The position numbers were made by a program, and so were the translations under genes. 64,000 nucleotides of DNA from positions 34,064,874-34,128,873 of the forward strand of contig CM041090.1 in the NCBI GenBank assembly GCA_023079485.1, in the 5' to 3' direction. The notes beneath the pieces were generated by a model, which ran no database searches, was not told the origin of the DNA, and saw nothing but the letters and a program-made list of their open reading frames with translations. Position 1 is the stretch's first letter. The number at the start of each line of letters is the position of its first letter. Below are positions 24,936 to 37,482 of this stretch, in pieces. The stretch is from Archilochus colubris (lineage: Eukaryota; Chordata; Aves; Apodiformes; Trochilidae).

Positions 24936-27900
24936 CATGAAGATAATTGAATAATTGATCATCTTTTTGTAATATTTATTTGTTCCTGGAGGGCTTGGGA
25001 TAAAGTTTGAGTTTGGCTAAAGGTCACAGATAAAATATGTCAGAGTGAGACAAGCGGTGAAAGGAACTCAGTGACTGGAATTATTTTTCATTCCATGGTT
25101 GAAAATAGATGTTTTGTCATGGTATTCTTAATGTGAGCAGTCAATTTCCCTAATGGAGCAAAATGAAGTGGTCAGCTTGAACACAATTTTGTAATTACAT
25201 ATGGGAATATTATGTTGACAAACAAGAACTTATTGCTCCACCAGCCTTTTGAAGTACCATCTATTCTTCAGAGTGAGGCATTTATAAAACAGACTGTATT
25301 TCCAGAGCATTTCATTTTTGCATGACTAATTGCATGTTATAAGTTACAATGGCAATTTATTTCTCTTAAAGGATGCTGCCCACATCTCTCACCCATTATA
25401 TTGATTTGTCTGCAGACAGGAAATGAAAGGGGACCATTTGAGATACAGTTTAAGTCTAAAGATCATCTGCAGGCATAGTGATAAGAATATAAATAACTGT
25501 AAGACAATTAAAAAAAAAAAAAGAAAAGCAAAAAGGGGACTAACAAATCCCATTTTGAAAAGGACACATACACTCCAACTCAGGCTTCTTCCAGGGCAGC
25601 TCTTTGCAGCAAAATGTGTTCACCAATAAAGCTAAGTTGATGCTTTTGAGGGTCTTATGGGTAATGATTTCTAAAACACTGATTCCCAGCACCTGGCAAA
25701 AATATTCCAGGAGAAGGACCATCTGTGCTTGCCTTATTCTATACACTGTCTCCCTAAATATCTGCCAGGGAGACAAGATATACGTGCATTTCTGGCATAT
25801 CCCAGCACGGCCTCTGTAAGATATTTTGGTCTCCATAGCATAAAATAATGGTACTCAAACTTCCCTAACTGCCAGATCTTCACTGAAATGGGATTCATGA
25901 GTAACAAGAGCTCCATCATTTTCTTACCATTGAGTGATTGGAAAACATTAAACTGAACTCATGATGGATAGTGCATAATCAAAAATGTATTTCTGGTGTT
26001 TTCAGAGAACTAATCTAGCCTACTAAAATTAATCAGCTCTTCAGAGTTTCAAGACTGTTTTTCTGAATAGCAATTGGCCACTTGAACCCTCACAAATGTC
26101 TTGATAATACAGTCTTAAAAAAGAGCAGTAGCTGTTTGATAGCTGTAAGTGCAATACACTTCTTTCTGAATGATTCCTCTATCTCTTAAAATTTTTTTCC
26201 TCTTCTGGTTTCTGACCTTTGCAGTTGGTTTATATTGTCCCTGTTACAAGCACAAAACCCTTTTTTATTTGATTTGCAGCAGTAATGTGTGATTGACTGG
26301 ACATGCTGTTTTATTATTGCAGAGGTGACCAGCCTTCTCACGAACATGTACAAGGATATACAAGCCAAGAAGCAATATTTTTATGCAAATAAAGGCAACC
26401 TAAAAATCTGATAAGTTTCAATCCTGTGACGGTATCCGATGTATTAGTGTTGGTTTCATTTTATGTTTAATCACAACTGAAAATGTATTTGGAAATCTAA
26501 TTCCTCAGGAACTCCAGCAGATGAGTCCAAGTCTGATATATTTTTCTCTGCTCTGTACAGCAGGGGTGGTTTCTACTACTTCTATGTGCTGAAGGAGCAC
26601 ATACTGTGTTAAAATGTGTTGTAGCAGAAAGTGTGGAATATCCCTTTTAATACTGTTTTTTTTGTTTGTTTTTTGAGAAAGAAGTGACAAAACAGGAGAT
26701 GAAAAGAGTCTATGGGAATCAACACAAAGAGGAAGAAAATATGGCCAATGAAGGAAAACAGAATAATTTTCTCTCATTTATCTAAGGATGAGACTGAGCT
26801 AAACTTTAACATGCCATGGTGCACTTTTTTAGACTCTCTAGCTGGGGCAAGGGATCTAGGTGGGTGAAGAGAAATCATGTAAGAAATATTAAATGTTGAG
26901 TAAATATTGCACATGATGCCTCTTGCCCACAAGAAGAAAGAGTTCACTATAGAAGTTCCTCTTCCCTGTTGTAAATTAGCATAATTTATCACAGTAAATT
27001 TTATGTTTTACTTTATGCTGATACTTTGTTTCTGAGCTTGTGCTGAGAAATGCCCTTTACCTCTTCTGTGTTTTGTCCTGAAACTTTATTTTGAACTCCT
27101 ACCTGGAGATGACAGCTTGGATAAAACCATTGTGCTGGTCATTGCACATGTAGAGTCAAACACATGTCCCAGAGGTGATCCCAAAGATCTAAGTACCTGA
27201 GAAGTAAGTAAGATGGAAAACAAAAAAACTGAATGTTATATTAGGTCAGTGAGAGAAGGAACCTAAATTTAGTTTTCTTCATTTTTACTTTTTGAAGGTT
27301 GTAGTAATTTTCAAACCAAAGGTTAACATGGCACAAAAAGACATATGTTGTTTGTCAGGGGATGAAGAATGCTGCTGTCCTGGGGGTGTGTGTTCAGTGT
27401 GAAGAGAATGCCAAAGCATGGAAGATCTGCTCTTGGTGGCACTGGTGTAGGCTTCAGTTATAGGTGAGCTTTATCCTCTTCAAGAACAAATAGTAAATAA
27501 TTTCTTTTCTGACTTTATACTGACAGTGCACATGGCTAATTTATTTTTTATCTTGCTGTTTAGGTTTTATTAGCTTTAAAAGGTAAAAATCGCAAACTGT
27601 GACGTGATTGGATTAACGCACCAAAATGTGAACTCTTGATCTTAGTCATTAATGGAAATGTTAAATGTGAAAGAGAAAAGAGATGCCTAAAGATGCCTAA
27701 AAAATGAGTATGTTGGAACAGACTGGAAAAAACAGCCATTTAAAGAGCTTTCCCTGAGCACCAGGGAATATGGAATATTCTCATAGGACACGATAGTAAG
27801 AAAGAACCAAAGATTTGCCTGGAGCCATATTATGGTTATCCAGCCTTTTAAGGATTTGCATTTATTTTGTGAGCAGATGATGGGTCTTCTATTGAGTTCT

Positions 27901-28295
27901 AACAGAAATCTTTGAAGAGATTTAGTCTTAAATATTTTAGGATGATGGTCAGAGTTTAGAGCTTTGTTTTCAAGCTACCATGCTGTTGAAGATAAATTGC
28001 TTTACTATTTGAACTCTGAGTTATGTGTCTTGCTCTTGAAATCAGGTTTTTTACCATTCTAGATTTAACTGTTGAAACTTTCTGAGTAATTTTTTTTGAG
28101 TAACAAATTCTCTAAAAGCTGAGTTACTTAGAAAATAGAAATTATGAAAAAAGAAAGCACGTTGTTTTGTGGAATGGAGAGGGAGGAAGGGAGAATCATG
28201 TGCTCCTTGGTGACCTTCAGTACATCAAATTCAAATGTTTCCAACACTGTTTATAATTCTACCCTGGCGTATGTTTAGAGAGAAAGATACATCTA
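24936..28295. other. Unique non-coding DNA
   Basis: No gene is visible. An A-rich run lies at 25511-25523. AGATGCCTAA is tandemly duplicated at 27681-27700. A CRE-like TGACGTGA sits at 27600-27607 within a small CpG group (ATCGCAAAC, GACGTG, AACGCA; 27588-27620), unusual in this CpG-poor window. Confidence 0.6.
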
Positions 28296-28385
28296 GAAAA
28301 TGCTGTACTGGGTTAGATTAATCATCCATTTAGTCAACTACCCCATTTTCAATATTGGGCAGTACCAGATGGATTGAAAATTTAT
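28296..28385 (-). mobile_element. Very old CR1-like 3' end, minus strand
   Basis: The plus strand reads GCTGTACTGGGTTAGATTAA, then TCCATTTAGTC, then TTGGGCAGTACCAGATGGAT. This parallels the word order 'tactgggtcagaccaa .. tccatctagccc .. agtggccagtaccagatgct' seen, from memory, at the 3' end of CR1-like elements of turtles and crocodilians in reverse orientation. The young bird CR1 tail is absent. The copy is worn, as expected for an element that pre-dates modern birds. Confidence 0.55.
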
Positions 28386-29779
28386 GAGAAATCTCACAGT
28401 GCAACGTGTCTGGCTTCTGTCATTTAATGGGTTGAGCCTTGGAAGTTGAAGTTTTGTATTTATTATCAGTTTTTAAAAAAAAACAAAAAACCCCATGCTT
28501 ATTGAGAATGTTTTCTCAGACTCTTGTCTCAAAGAGGGAACCAGACTGCAGTAATAGATTTATTCCCCTCAGACCAGGAGGATGTTTTTTTGCTGAGACA
28601 GAGTTGCTCCCAGCTCTCCCCTGGTGAGGCAGAGCTCTCCCCTTTCTCTGTGCACTGTCAGAGTCCTGTGGAGAGCTGCTGCCCATTGTCTCAATTTTAA
28701 AGTCAGTGTTTAGATGAAGTTCTACGATGGATGACATAAAAATAGAGACAGGCAGATAGAGATGATATGTCATTCATAATATCTGTGCATTGGCTGAAAC
28801 CTGGAATTCTGATTAACTTATTTGATGAAGAGCAATGCTGGAGTTTCTGATAAAAAGCAAAAAAAAATTCCTAAAATATGTGTGCATCACTTATATCTTG
28901 AGCACCTGCATGGTGCTGAGTACCCAAAGTCAACACAGATATTGAGGGCTGAAGAATTTGAATGGGTTGCTGCAGAGAATTTTTTGGTTCCATCTACATT
29001 AGACAAATGCTGAATTCTTCTTCTCACCTTCTCCAGTTAAACTGGACATGTTAATTCCCTGTCACTTCCACCCTTGTTGTCTAGCAGATTTGTATATGTT
29101 GACTTCAGTACTGTGATCTCTGCAAGGCCAATATAACTACAGCAAACACTTAAAGGACACCTAAGAACTTTTTGATGGAGATAAAAACCAAACTCAAAGT
29201 CCCATAGAAAAATCTTTCTCTATTACATGGAAATGGTGGAGGGGGAAAAGGTAACTTTAATTTACCTTTTGTTTTTCAAAAGTTTCTTCGTGCTTTACTT
29301 AAATTCACACAAAATAGACCAAATTTCTATGGTAGTACTATTTATAGTTCAAATCATTAGCAGACGGTCTGAAATGAAGGCTGAGAAATGTCTTCTCTGG
29401 GGTCAGACTGACCAGAAATTCTAGCTGGGTGTGGTTGTGCCAGGGCAGGACCAGAAAACAGGACTTTGCTGTTCCCCTAGTTTGTAGGGCAATTCACTGC
29501 TCTGTCCTCAAATAATTTCTCAGTCTTGCCATGGTCAGTGCTAAAGCCAGTTCATATGAGGACTGCAGGTAGAGCTTCTTCACTCTTCTAAGAAAAAATT
29601 GTTTTCTTTGATTTAGAAAGCACTAGTGACAAGCCAGCTGCCTCACTACTGGGCATCCTTACCTTGCTGTAGAAGGAAGCACTGCCTGATGCTGTCAGTA
29701 GGATTAGACATGGAGAATTTTGCATAAGTAGACATGGGAAGAGCTGCTTCAGACAGAGGTGCTAAATATGTGCAATAAT
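28386..29779. other. Unique non-coding DNA
   Basis: No supported gene or repeat. Short chance open frames only. Confidence 0.65.
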
Positions 29780-29836
29780 TAACTGGGTGATCTCAGAGGT
29801 CCTTTCCAACAATGACGATTCTGTGGTTCTGTGAAT
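29780..29836 (+). mobile_element. CR1 3'-tail remnant
   Basis: Only the last ~57 bases of a CR1 element are recognisable: CTGGGTGATCTCAGAGGTCC, TTTCCAACAATGACGATTCT, then the octamers GATTCTGTGGTTCTGTG. The ORF2 part upstream is either absent through extreme 5' truncation or decayed beyond recognition. Confidence 0.8.
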
Positions 29837-32046
29837 TTTCCAAAAGAGAACACAGTGGCTACAAGTTAGTAATAAAGGAGAAATAATCAGTGAGTTAAAT
29901 TTCTCTTAATAACCTGCTAGTATAGGACTTACAAAGACAAATGAAAAGCATGAAGTATATAAATAAAAAAGAAAAACCCCACAAATTAATTAGATTGAAA
30001 TAATCAAATCTGTCCATGGAACAAACCATAGGGGTTCAATAATGAGCATGTCTTGCATGAGACTCAAATGAATAACAGCCTTTATTTATTTCATTGACAA
30101 TCCAGAATGCACTTAGAGTATGGTACTAGACAGTTGTTTTGGGTAGGCCAAGACTACAAGCAACTGCAAATCAATACTTAAACTTGATGGTTCTTGCTAT
30201 AGAGTCTGTATAGTGATCTCCATATTGAAGTTTTCCTGAGAGTTACTAAGAAGAAAGGCCTCTGTTCCCTTTTTTTTTTTGTTTTTTAAAAAAAGTGTTA
30301 GTTACTTTGAAATTCAGCAGAGGAAAACTTCCTAGGTGTAGAAGTTGCTTGCCCTTCTTGTAGGAACTGTCACTAAGGTTTGGTTAAAAACTGTTACATA
30401 TTAATACAGAAGTGCTGTTTGTCCACTATGTATTCAGGAGAACAGTGACCTTGCAAAATGTCCTGCGGGGTATCCTCTGCTCTGCATATGCAATGTTTCT
30501 ACAGACACCCTGAAGAACTGGTGTAGCAGAAACTGCAGTGGAAACAAATGGGAGATACCAAAGTGTCTTTTAGAAAACAAATAGAATAACTCAAGTTTGT
30601 AATAGTATTACCATTTCTCTGGTCATTGCAAATATGTTACAGGTTCTCTCTCATGTTCTGATGGGGGAAAAGCCCATTTTTTGCAGCACTTGTAGGACTG
30701 TGGCTGTTCCAGGCATGGAAGTGAGGGCAGGTTAATGGTTTAGCTGTTTGGTATATAATGCTAGAAGAAAAAAATGAGCAACAGCCTAAGGCAAAAACTT
30801 CACAGGACCTTCTTAATCTTGCTTTGTGATACAGCTCAGTCTGAAAGGGAGTGTTCTGGTGGCTTTGCTTAATAAGGTCTGTAAGATGATATTTATCTGT
30901 CTGGTCTTGGAGTACATGTTATACTCCTTAGAATGTCTGCCAAGAAAGACTGATGGTAATATACTGGCAGCATGATACAAGCACATGGAACAATACCTCT
31001 GAAGCATCATCCAGAATGACAGGCTGTTTCTCAGGTGTTAGCTGAGAAGTTCTAATAGTTGCATTCATATTCTGAAGTTGAATTTAGATTCAGCTATTAT
31101 TAATTGTAGTGTTCCCCAGCTGCTGATATGGTTTCTCTGCTGTGTCACCCATTGCTAATGGAACCTGCTTGTTCTGGGATAACTGAGTCATGACTAAGAA
31201 ATACTTGCAGGTGTCACAAGCCTTAAGATAAACCTAATCTTGCAGAACACTGAAGACTATTCTAAATGTCAGCCTGAAATACATGAGCTGGAGAGCAGAG
31301 GCATTAAGACAGATTAGATAGTGATGTCCAGATAAATTTATGTGATCTCTAGCAGTTAAAAATGAAATGTGCCCACAGAAACTTCTGAAAGGATATTCCT
31401 AACTATGTTCTTATATTCTGTAACTGTGAACTGAACAATGAATCCAACAAAATTATTGAAACTTCAGGGTTGCTACCTCCATTTCTCTTTTCCCCATCTG
31501 CAAGGAGTTATGTGATAACTGATCGAACTCCTCCTTTCTGCTAATGAATGAGTGCCACAGGAGCCATAATTATTCAAGTATGATTTGACAGTATGTTTGT
31601 GTAAAACCCTTGCCTCTTTTCTTCTGGAGCGTGCTGCATTATTCCTTCTTTGGGTAGCAGAAAATGGATTCTTTTGATTAGGCAGATGAAATGTCTGCTG
31701 AGACCATATGAACATAATGCTGACTGCAGGCAGGGTTTACCTTGGGAGCTAAGAGGATGAAACACCCCTACTACAGCTAATTGGCAAAGCCTCCCCACTC
31801 TGGGCTATACGAAATGATATTCACCACATGGCTCTGTAGTCCTTGCCCTTCAGACTGAGGCTGTTCCCAGCCTTGCATACAGGAGGCTCTTGGGGCAAAT
31901 GCATGCATTTATAATTCTTATTCTCTGACTGCTCAGTAATAATGTGTGCTTTGGAAAGCAGTCTTGTCAGCAAAGGTTGTAGAGGCAGAATGCTTTAATA
32001 AAGTGGACAAAGAAGGAAAGTGAGAATTCTCAAAGAAAATAAAGTG

Positions 32047-32256
32047 ATAAAACCTAAAATCTCATAGAAATCGACTGGAGTTTGAAGGGCAATGTGGAAT
32101 ATTCCGAGCAAAAACTTCTCCAAATGCTGGGGCTTTTTGTACTGTCTGTCTCCTGCTTCAGCATCCGGATAACCAGTCACGATGGTTGATTTCATATCAA
32201 TCATCACAGCTTTCTTACAGTGGGGATAGTATGTGTCATTGTAGCTATAAGAAATT
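32047..32256 (-). other. Candidate exon or coding relic (unidentified)
   Basis: On the minus strand a frame stays open from about 32285 down to 31995. From about 32248 to 32050 it reads like real protein (for example YNDTYYPHCKKAVMIDMKS, then VTGYPDAEAGDR, then HLEKFLLGIFHIAL). Four CpGs (32069, 32105, 32164 and 32179) fall inside about 110 bases, in a window where CpG is rare. Possible splice acceptors upstream are CTGTCCTGGTAG (ending about 32257) and TTTCTTATAG (about 32245). The only donor nearby, TTTTAG/GTTTTATC at about 32054, is weak. I do not recognise the protein. It could be an exon of a large-intron gene, a decayed retropseudogene piece, or chance, and the missing good donor argues for caution. 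Confidence 0.3.
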
Positions 32257-35200
32257 ATTTCTACCAGGACAGAATTAATGGTTTACAGTACATCAGCTTT
32301 GTTTCAGGATCTCACAAGACATAATTTATGTCATCATGACAGATAGCAAATGAACCTTAGGTGCTGCTGTACTCACAGAAGCTGAGACCAGACTGGAATA
32401 TTTTTGTTAGCTTGAAAAGACTGTTAAAGGGTTTATTTGCAGCTTAGAGCTGTCATTATTTGCTTCAAGTGGCATTTCATAACATGCCCGTTTGATTAAT
32501 AAATAAAAGTGTCTCAGATCCTCTTGTAAGGATTTTATCTTTGGGTAACTCCAAAGGCAATTACTGTGTGCTCTAAGTTAGAAAGGTCTCAGACTGCCTC
32601 AGCAGCTCAGCTGCCATGCACAGAGATACAATGGAATTAGATACATGTACAAGTGTGAACTGACTTCTTATTTCTGTCTCTTTCAGTAAAGGTACGAATC
32701 TGGTTGAGAAGTTTGCAGCAAAAATCTGTAACAGGCTAATGTTAGTGCTTGATGGAAAGTTATTATTACAAATTCATCTGGCCAGGAAAGGAAATGGCAA
32801 TGAGTGACAAGGATTTTTATGAAAATTTTCTTCAGAGGGCTCTGTATATTCCAGGGTTGCATATGCTCAAAAGCACTGGACCATAGAAAGGCAGAATTGG
32901 TAGCTGCACATCATGAGCCACAACAGAAGTCTGCCTATGTAATTTTTTAGTAAAAAATCAACTGGTTTTGACTAGGAGATCTAGAATCTCAGGCAACTGC
33001 AATTTAGGTGCTTCTTCCTGAAAGATGCATAGAGAAACTGGGCTTAGAGAGTGCACATGCAAAGATTCTGGGAGACAGTATTCACCTGGGAGAAAAGATT
33101 AAAAAACCCAGTATTTAGATGCCTTTGTAGGGGGTTGTAAGTTGTGAGGATCATGCAGGAAAATGTATACCTGTGTGTGGAGACTTGAGTGTTTTCAAGA
33201 AGAACCCCTCTCCACAGCATGGGGAATTTTCCTGTAACTTGGTAAAGTGGAAGAAGCAGAAAACCAGAGCAACTAGTAAGAAAAGGGCTTCACAGTAGTA
33301 GAAATAGTCCCAGTGTTTCAGAAGAAACACCCATCTCCTCATCCTAGTCCAACCCAGAAGCCATTGGAATCCACACTAGAGGAGGTTGCTGCTCTGACAC
33401 AGAGCAAGAAGCTGAATAAATCCCTTTTATTTATCCACTTGGATAAAACAAGCTGGATTTCTGCATGCCAGGCTGATAGCACCAGGATGATAGCACAAGG
33501 GCAGAGGACCTAGGAAAACACTGTCAGTGAATGCATGTGATTGGCACTTTGAGATTTGCTCAGTGTGAAAACTAATGATATCACATTTTAAAAGATGTTT
33601 TAGAAAGGAACTGTTCTCACAGAAAAGCTCTTCAGATAAATATATGGATCACCTTAATTTCTGAAGAATGTTTCCAAGATTGACAACTTGGTCATGTGTT
33701 GTGGCTCTGACTGCTGGAAATGTTATCTGCTGGACATGAGGTCACAGCAAAATCAGATTCAGTCTTAGCACTGTCACTTATTATAAACCTCAGCAACAGA
33801 TGAGATTCAAATGCGATTTCAGTGAACCTGGAGCCACAGTTTCCAGTAAACTCATTTTTTGAAGTCTATTAGCAGTTCAATGGGAGCAGAATTGTAGTAC
33901 AAAATGTGATATCTGAAAACCTTCTTAGAGAACCAGCTTTGTAATTCAGGGTGAGAAGTGCATTTGTTCAAAAAATGAGGAACTATTTTTAGCACCTGCA
34001 CAAAATTAAAGAGGAAAATAGATAGATACAGCATGTGCAATTAGACAATCAAATGCAATGCTTAATTAAATTGTTCAGCTATAAAATGCCAGGCTTCCTA
34101 AAATCTCAGAAATAATTATTGATCATCAAATAATATTCCACTTCTTGGTTTGTCATCAGCTGAAACTGGTGAATTATTCATAGATTTCAATTTAATATGG
34201 TAAATGCTCCTTCTGGTGATCAGTATCTATGTTAAAATGTCTAGATGTAAGTTGTTTGATTTATTATGGTCTTTGTACAAGCCCTGGCTTGTTCATACTA
34301 CATGTGTGTCACTCCAGGATAGGACAAGTTCTGCAGTCTTTTCCTCGACAAAACATACAATAGCTTCTCTGGAAGGTAGAGCATGAGAAAACATGGGTGT
34401 AGGGTATCAAAACTGTGGGATAAGATGGTGGGGTTTTTTAAACTTTAATAAGCTAATCAGCAGAAGGAAAATATCCCTCACAGTTCTCTTCCTTGGAAGA
34501 GAAAAACAAACAACTGCTTAATTTACCACAATATTTGCACATTTTATATTACAGTTGTGCAAGCAGGAGAGATTTAATCCTACCTGTTAGCATATCTTCA
34601 AAAATGCATTACAAAGCCTTCCAGAAAAAATAAAATCCACTTAATTTATAGAGCCTTTGGTAGGCACGTCAGATTTATTACTTCTGCACCATTCAGTGAA
34701 TATTATAATCAGCACACATTTCCACTTCTTAGAGCATTTTAGCAAAGTTTATGTTTAAAGATCTTTTTTTCTCCTTTGTGTCATCTGTGAGTTTTATATC
34801 TCAACCAACACGTTAGTGTATTCGTGTCTATGTATGTGTGAGGAATGAACCACCAGTCACAGAATAAGCAGACTAAGAGGAGGTTCCTGAGTCCAAAACT
34901 AACTTTATCAACAGTTTTTAAATTTACTTGGAAGAGTTTTTTCTCAGTGTTTGAAACCAACATTAAGATGTGACCTTTGCACATGCAATTACTGCAAAAA
35001 TAGTTTCCACAGTGGTATAAAGTGTGTGTAAAGCTTATTTTACCTTGTATTAAAAATGGCAAAGAAACTATGCTAAGACAGAAAAGGGGCCTTTTTTAAA
35101 TTCCCTTCCACTGTTTTCCCTAGTGCTGCAATACCTCTGTGAATGATGTAACTACTATAAAACTAAACTTCAGGGATAATATTATTCTTGTTAAGCAAGC

Positions 35201-35639
35201 CCTTTGATTTCTGGGAAGACAGATGAGGGTTTTGGCACATCCATGCAGCCTGCAGATACATTACATGAATGTTGAATTTGTGAAATTCCATCCACCTAGG
35301 GACTGTAATTATCTCTGTTAGAAGCTCTCTCTCTTCTCCCTGTGAGGTTTGAATGGGTTCAGACATAGGTGGAATACATGAACCATTCCAAACCTGTTAT
35401 TTTGAAGTGAAAGAGGGCTGTCAGGAAAACATGAAAGATGTTGTTATCCTCCCTGACTCCCTTGGGTCTGTATGGACTATTACAGAACTGAAGTAAGGAG
35501 ATGAAATGTAGGCATGAAGCTTACATCTAGCACTCTGAAACAAAGAATTAGGGTCTGGGCTGAGTGACAGGCTGTTGCTTTATTTCTATCAGGGAGATTT
35601 ATGAGGAGGTATCTTTCTCTTTGGTTGTACAGTCAGTTT

Positions 35640-36041
35640 TCATAGTTGCTCCCCACCAGCTGCCAGCCTGTTAAGTACCCAGCTGATGTATGTGTTGTCA
35701 GTGAAAAAGCTGGATCTGTGAGGGATCAGGCCAAAACCACCAGTCTTGAGAAACACCTTATTTTTGTCCAAATCTGTGAATGGCAATATTGCCCTTTGCA
35801 TACTGAAGCTATTCTGGAACTGCTGCCCCAGACCTCCTGTGGCTACTAGGATGGAATACAGATGGCTTTCTTCACTGTAATCTCTGCAGAAATGTGACTT
35901 GGTTGGTCTACAGTAAACGTGCTTGATGCCTTTCCAGATGCACCACATCTCAGTGGGCAGAGGGGACAGGAAGCTCACAACATTGTTGTGTGAGGAAGCT
36001 GGAGCAGAAGTTAACAAAGCCAGCACTTGTTGCTGCACCAT
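35640..36041 (-). other. 133-codon open frame, unidentified
   Basis: The longest open frame outside the CR1 copy. It begins ATG at 36041 (MVQQQVLALLTSAPASSHNN) and ends at a TGA at 35640. The third codon position is slightly richer in G/C than the surroundings (by eye, a little over half the codons end in G or C) and the composition is protein-like, with no low-complexity run. I see no known domain, signal peptide or membrane segment. In AT-rich DNA of this size a few open frames of this length are expected by chance, so the case for coding is weak. A retropseudogene or an exon with flanking intron are the alternatives. Confidence 0.25.
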
Positions 36042-36875
36042 TAATGTGGAGCATTAAATACAACTTTGGGAGATCACATGTCTGTTTTTATATCCAGGAA
36101 TTTCTGCAATAGGCTGGCAAAGAAAGAATTCTATGGTTATATCCCCATCCTGATGCTCTAAGCCTCAATTGCTATCAAGTTTTTTGTGCAATTTTGTATC
36201 TAAAATCTGCTTTTTTGCTTTGTTTTAAAACCCTTGTTTTCTTTCTACAAGAGGGAAGTGTGTTCATTGCAAGTGAGAATGTGTCTAGGCCAAGTTACAG
36301 CATTTGACTTCAAATTACCATTCCAAAACAGACAGACATGTATACTTCTCCCTGTAAACACATGGGCAGAAACACAAGATTTCTGAAGAAAATCATCACA
36401 AAGGAGAAATGGTTTAGACATTGCAGTAATCCAGCTTTGTCTGCTCTTACTGTGGAGAACTTTATAGCTTGTTTACTGTGCTGAGGTCTGTCTCTCACTT
36501 TACCAACTGCTTCCCAAGATGCTGACTTTGTCTAACCATGTCCCCTTCATTCTTCACTGTTTTATTTCTTTTTCTGCCAGGATTCCAGAGCTTTGTTTGC
36601 ATGTTTGCAATATGGCTCCTTTGTAATTTTTTCCAGCACTGTTTTCAATTTCTAACTTCTAAGCTATGTCATCTTTCCCAAAGATGGTAGGTTGTGTAAA
36701 GATTTTCTCCTTCATAAACAAGGAAACAATAATTATGCCCAGATATTAGTTTAAGGAAGAGTGAAGGTGCAGGTATTCAGGAGGCCTCCTCTTTGTTGTA
36801 GTGTTTTATGTTTAGTATCAAATATCTGAGGTCTAAAAGGAGACTGAGAGCTGATGGATTAACAGCAGTAAATTT

Positions 36876-37482
36876 TCCATGGGTCAGCAATGTGCCCTTG
36901 TGGCCAAAGGGGTCAATGGTTCACCAGGAAGTGTGTCCAGCAGATCTAGGGAGGTCCTCCTCCCCCTCTACTCTGCCCTGGTGAGACCACACCTGGAATA
37001 CTGCATCCAGGTTTTGGCTCCCCAGGTCAAGAGAGACAGGGATCTACTGGAAAGAGTCCAAGGGAGAGCTTCAAGGATGATGAAGGGGCATGAGCATCTC
37101 CCCTGTGAAGAAAAACTGAGATAACTGAGGGGCTCTTTAGCATTGACAAAAGAAGGCTGAGAGGGGATCTTATTAAGATATCTGAGGTGTGGGTGTCAAG
37201 AGGATGAGACCAGTCTCTTGCCCAGTAATAGGAAAAAGATTATGAGTTTAAGCTAAAATATAGGAAGTTGCCCCTCAACATGAGGAGAAACTTCTTTACT
37301 GTGAGAGATGGGAGCACTGGCACAGGCTGCTCAGAGAATTGTGGTGTCTCTTTCTCTGGAGTCTTTCAAAGCCCAACTGGAGGTGTTCCTGTGTGACCTG
37401 CCCTAGGTCATCCTGCTCTGGCAGTGGGGTTGGACTAGATGATCTCTAGAGGTCCCTTCCAACCTCTGACATTATATGATTC
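36876..37482 (+). mobile_element. CR1 fragment, ORF2 C-terminus plus 3' end
   Basis: About 600 bp of CR1 in plus orientation. It starts at the GTCAGCAATGTGCCCTTGTGG point of ORF2 and encodes a stretch recognisable as [20 protein letters not shown], then the ERVQ region, then decayed C-terminal codons with in-frame stops (for example in the region near 37120). It ends with GGTTGGACTAGATGATCTCT, AGAGGTCCCTTCCAACCTC and a worn ATTATATGATT tail. Its 3' UTR type (TAGATGATCTCTAGAGGTCC) differs from its neighbour at 38.4 kb, so the two are separate insertions. Confidence 0.95.

Larger units (their letters stand above)
29837..36875. other. Unique non-coding DNA, two coding-like stretches
   Basis: About 7 kb with no repeats of note. 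Two minus-strand open stretches, at about 32.05-32.26 and 35.64-36.04 kb, are described separately. Sequence at about 32420-32580, 34020-34200 and 34540-34740 is non-repetitive and rich in ATTA/TAAT and TGATTAAT-like words. It resembles developmental conserved non-coding DNA in texture, but conservation cannot be judged from one genome. Confidence 0.55.
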
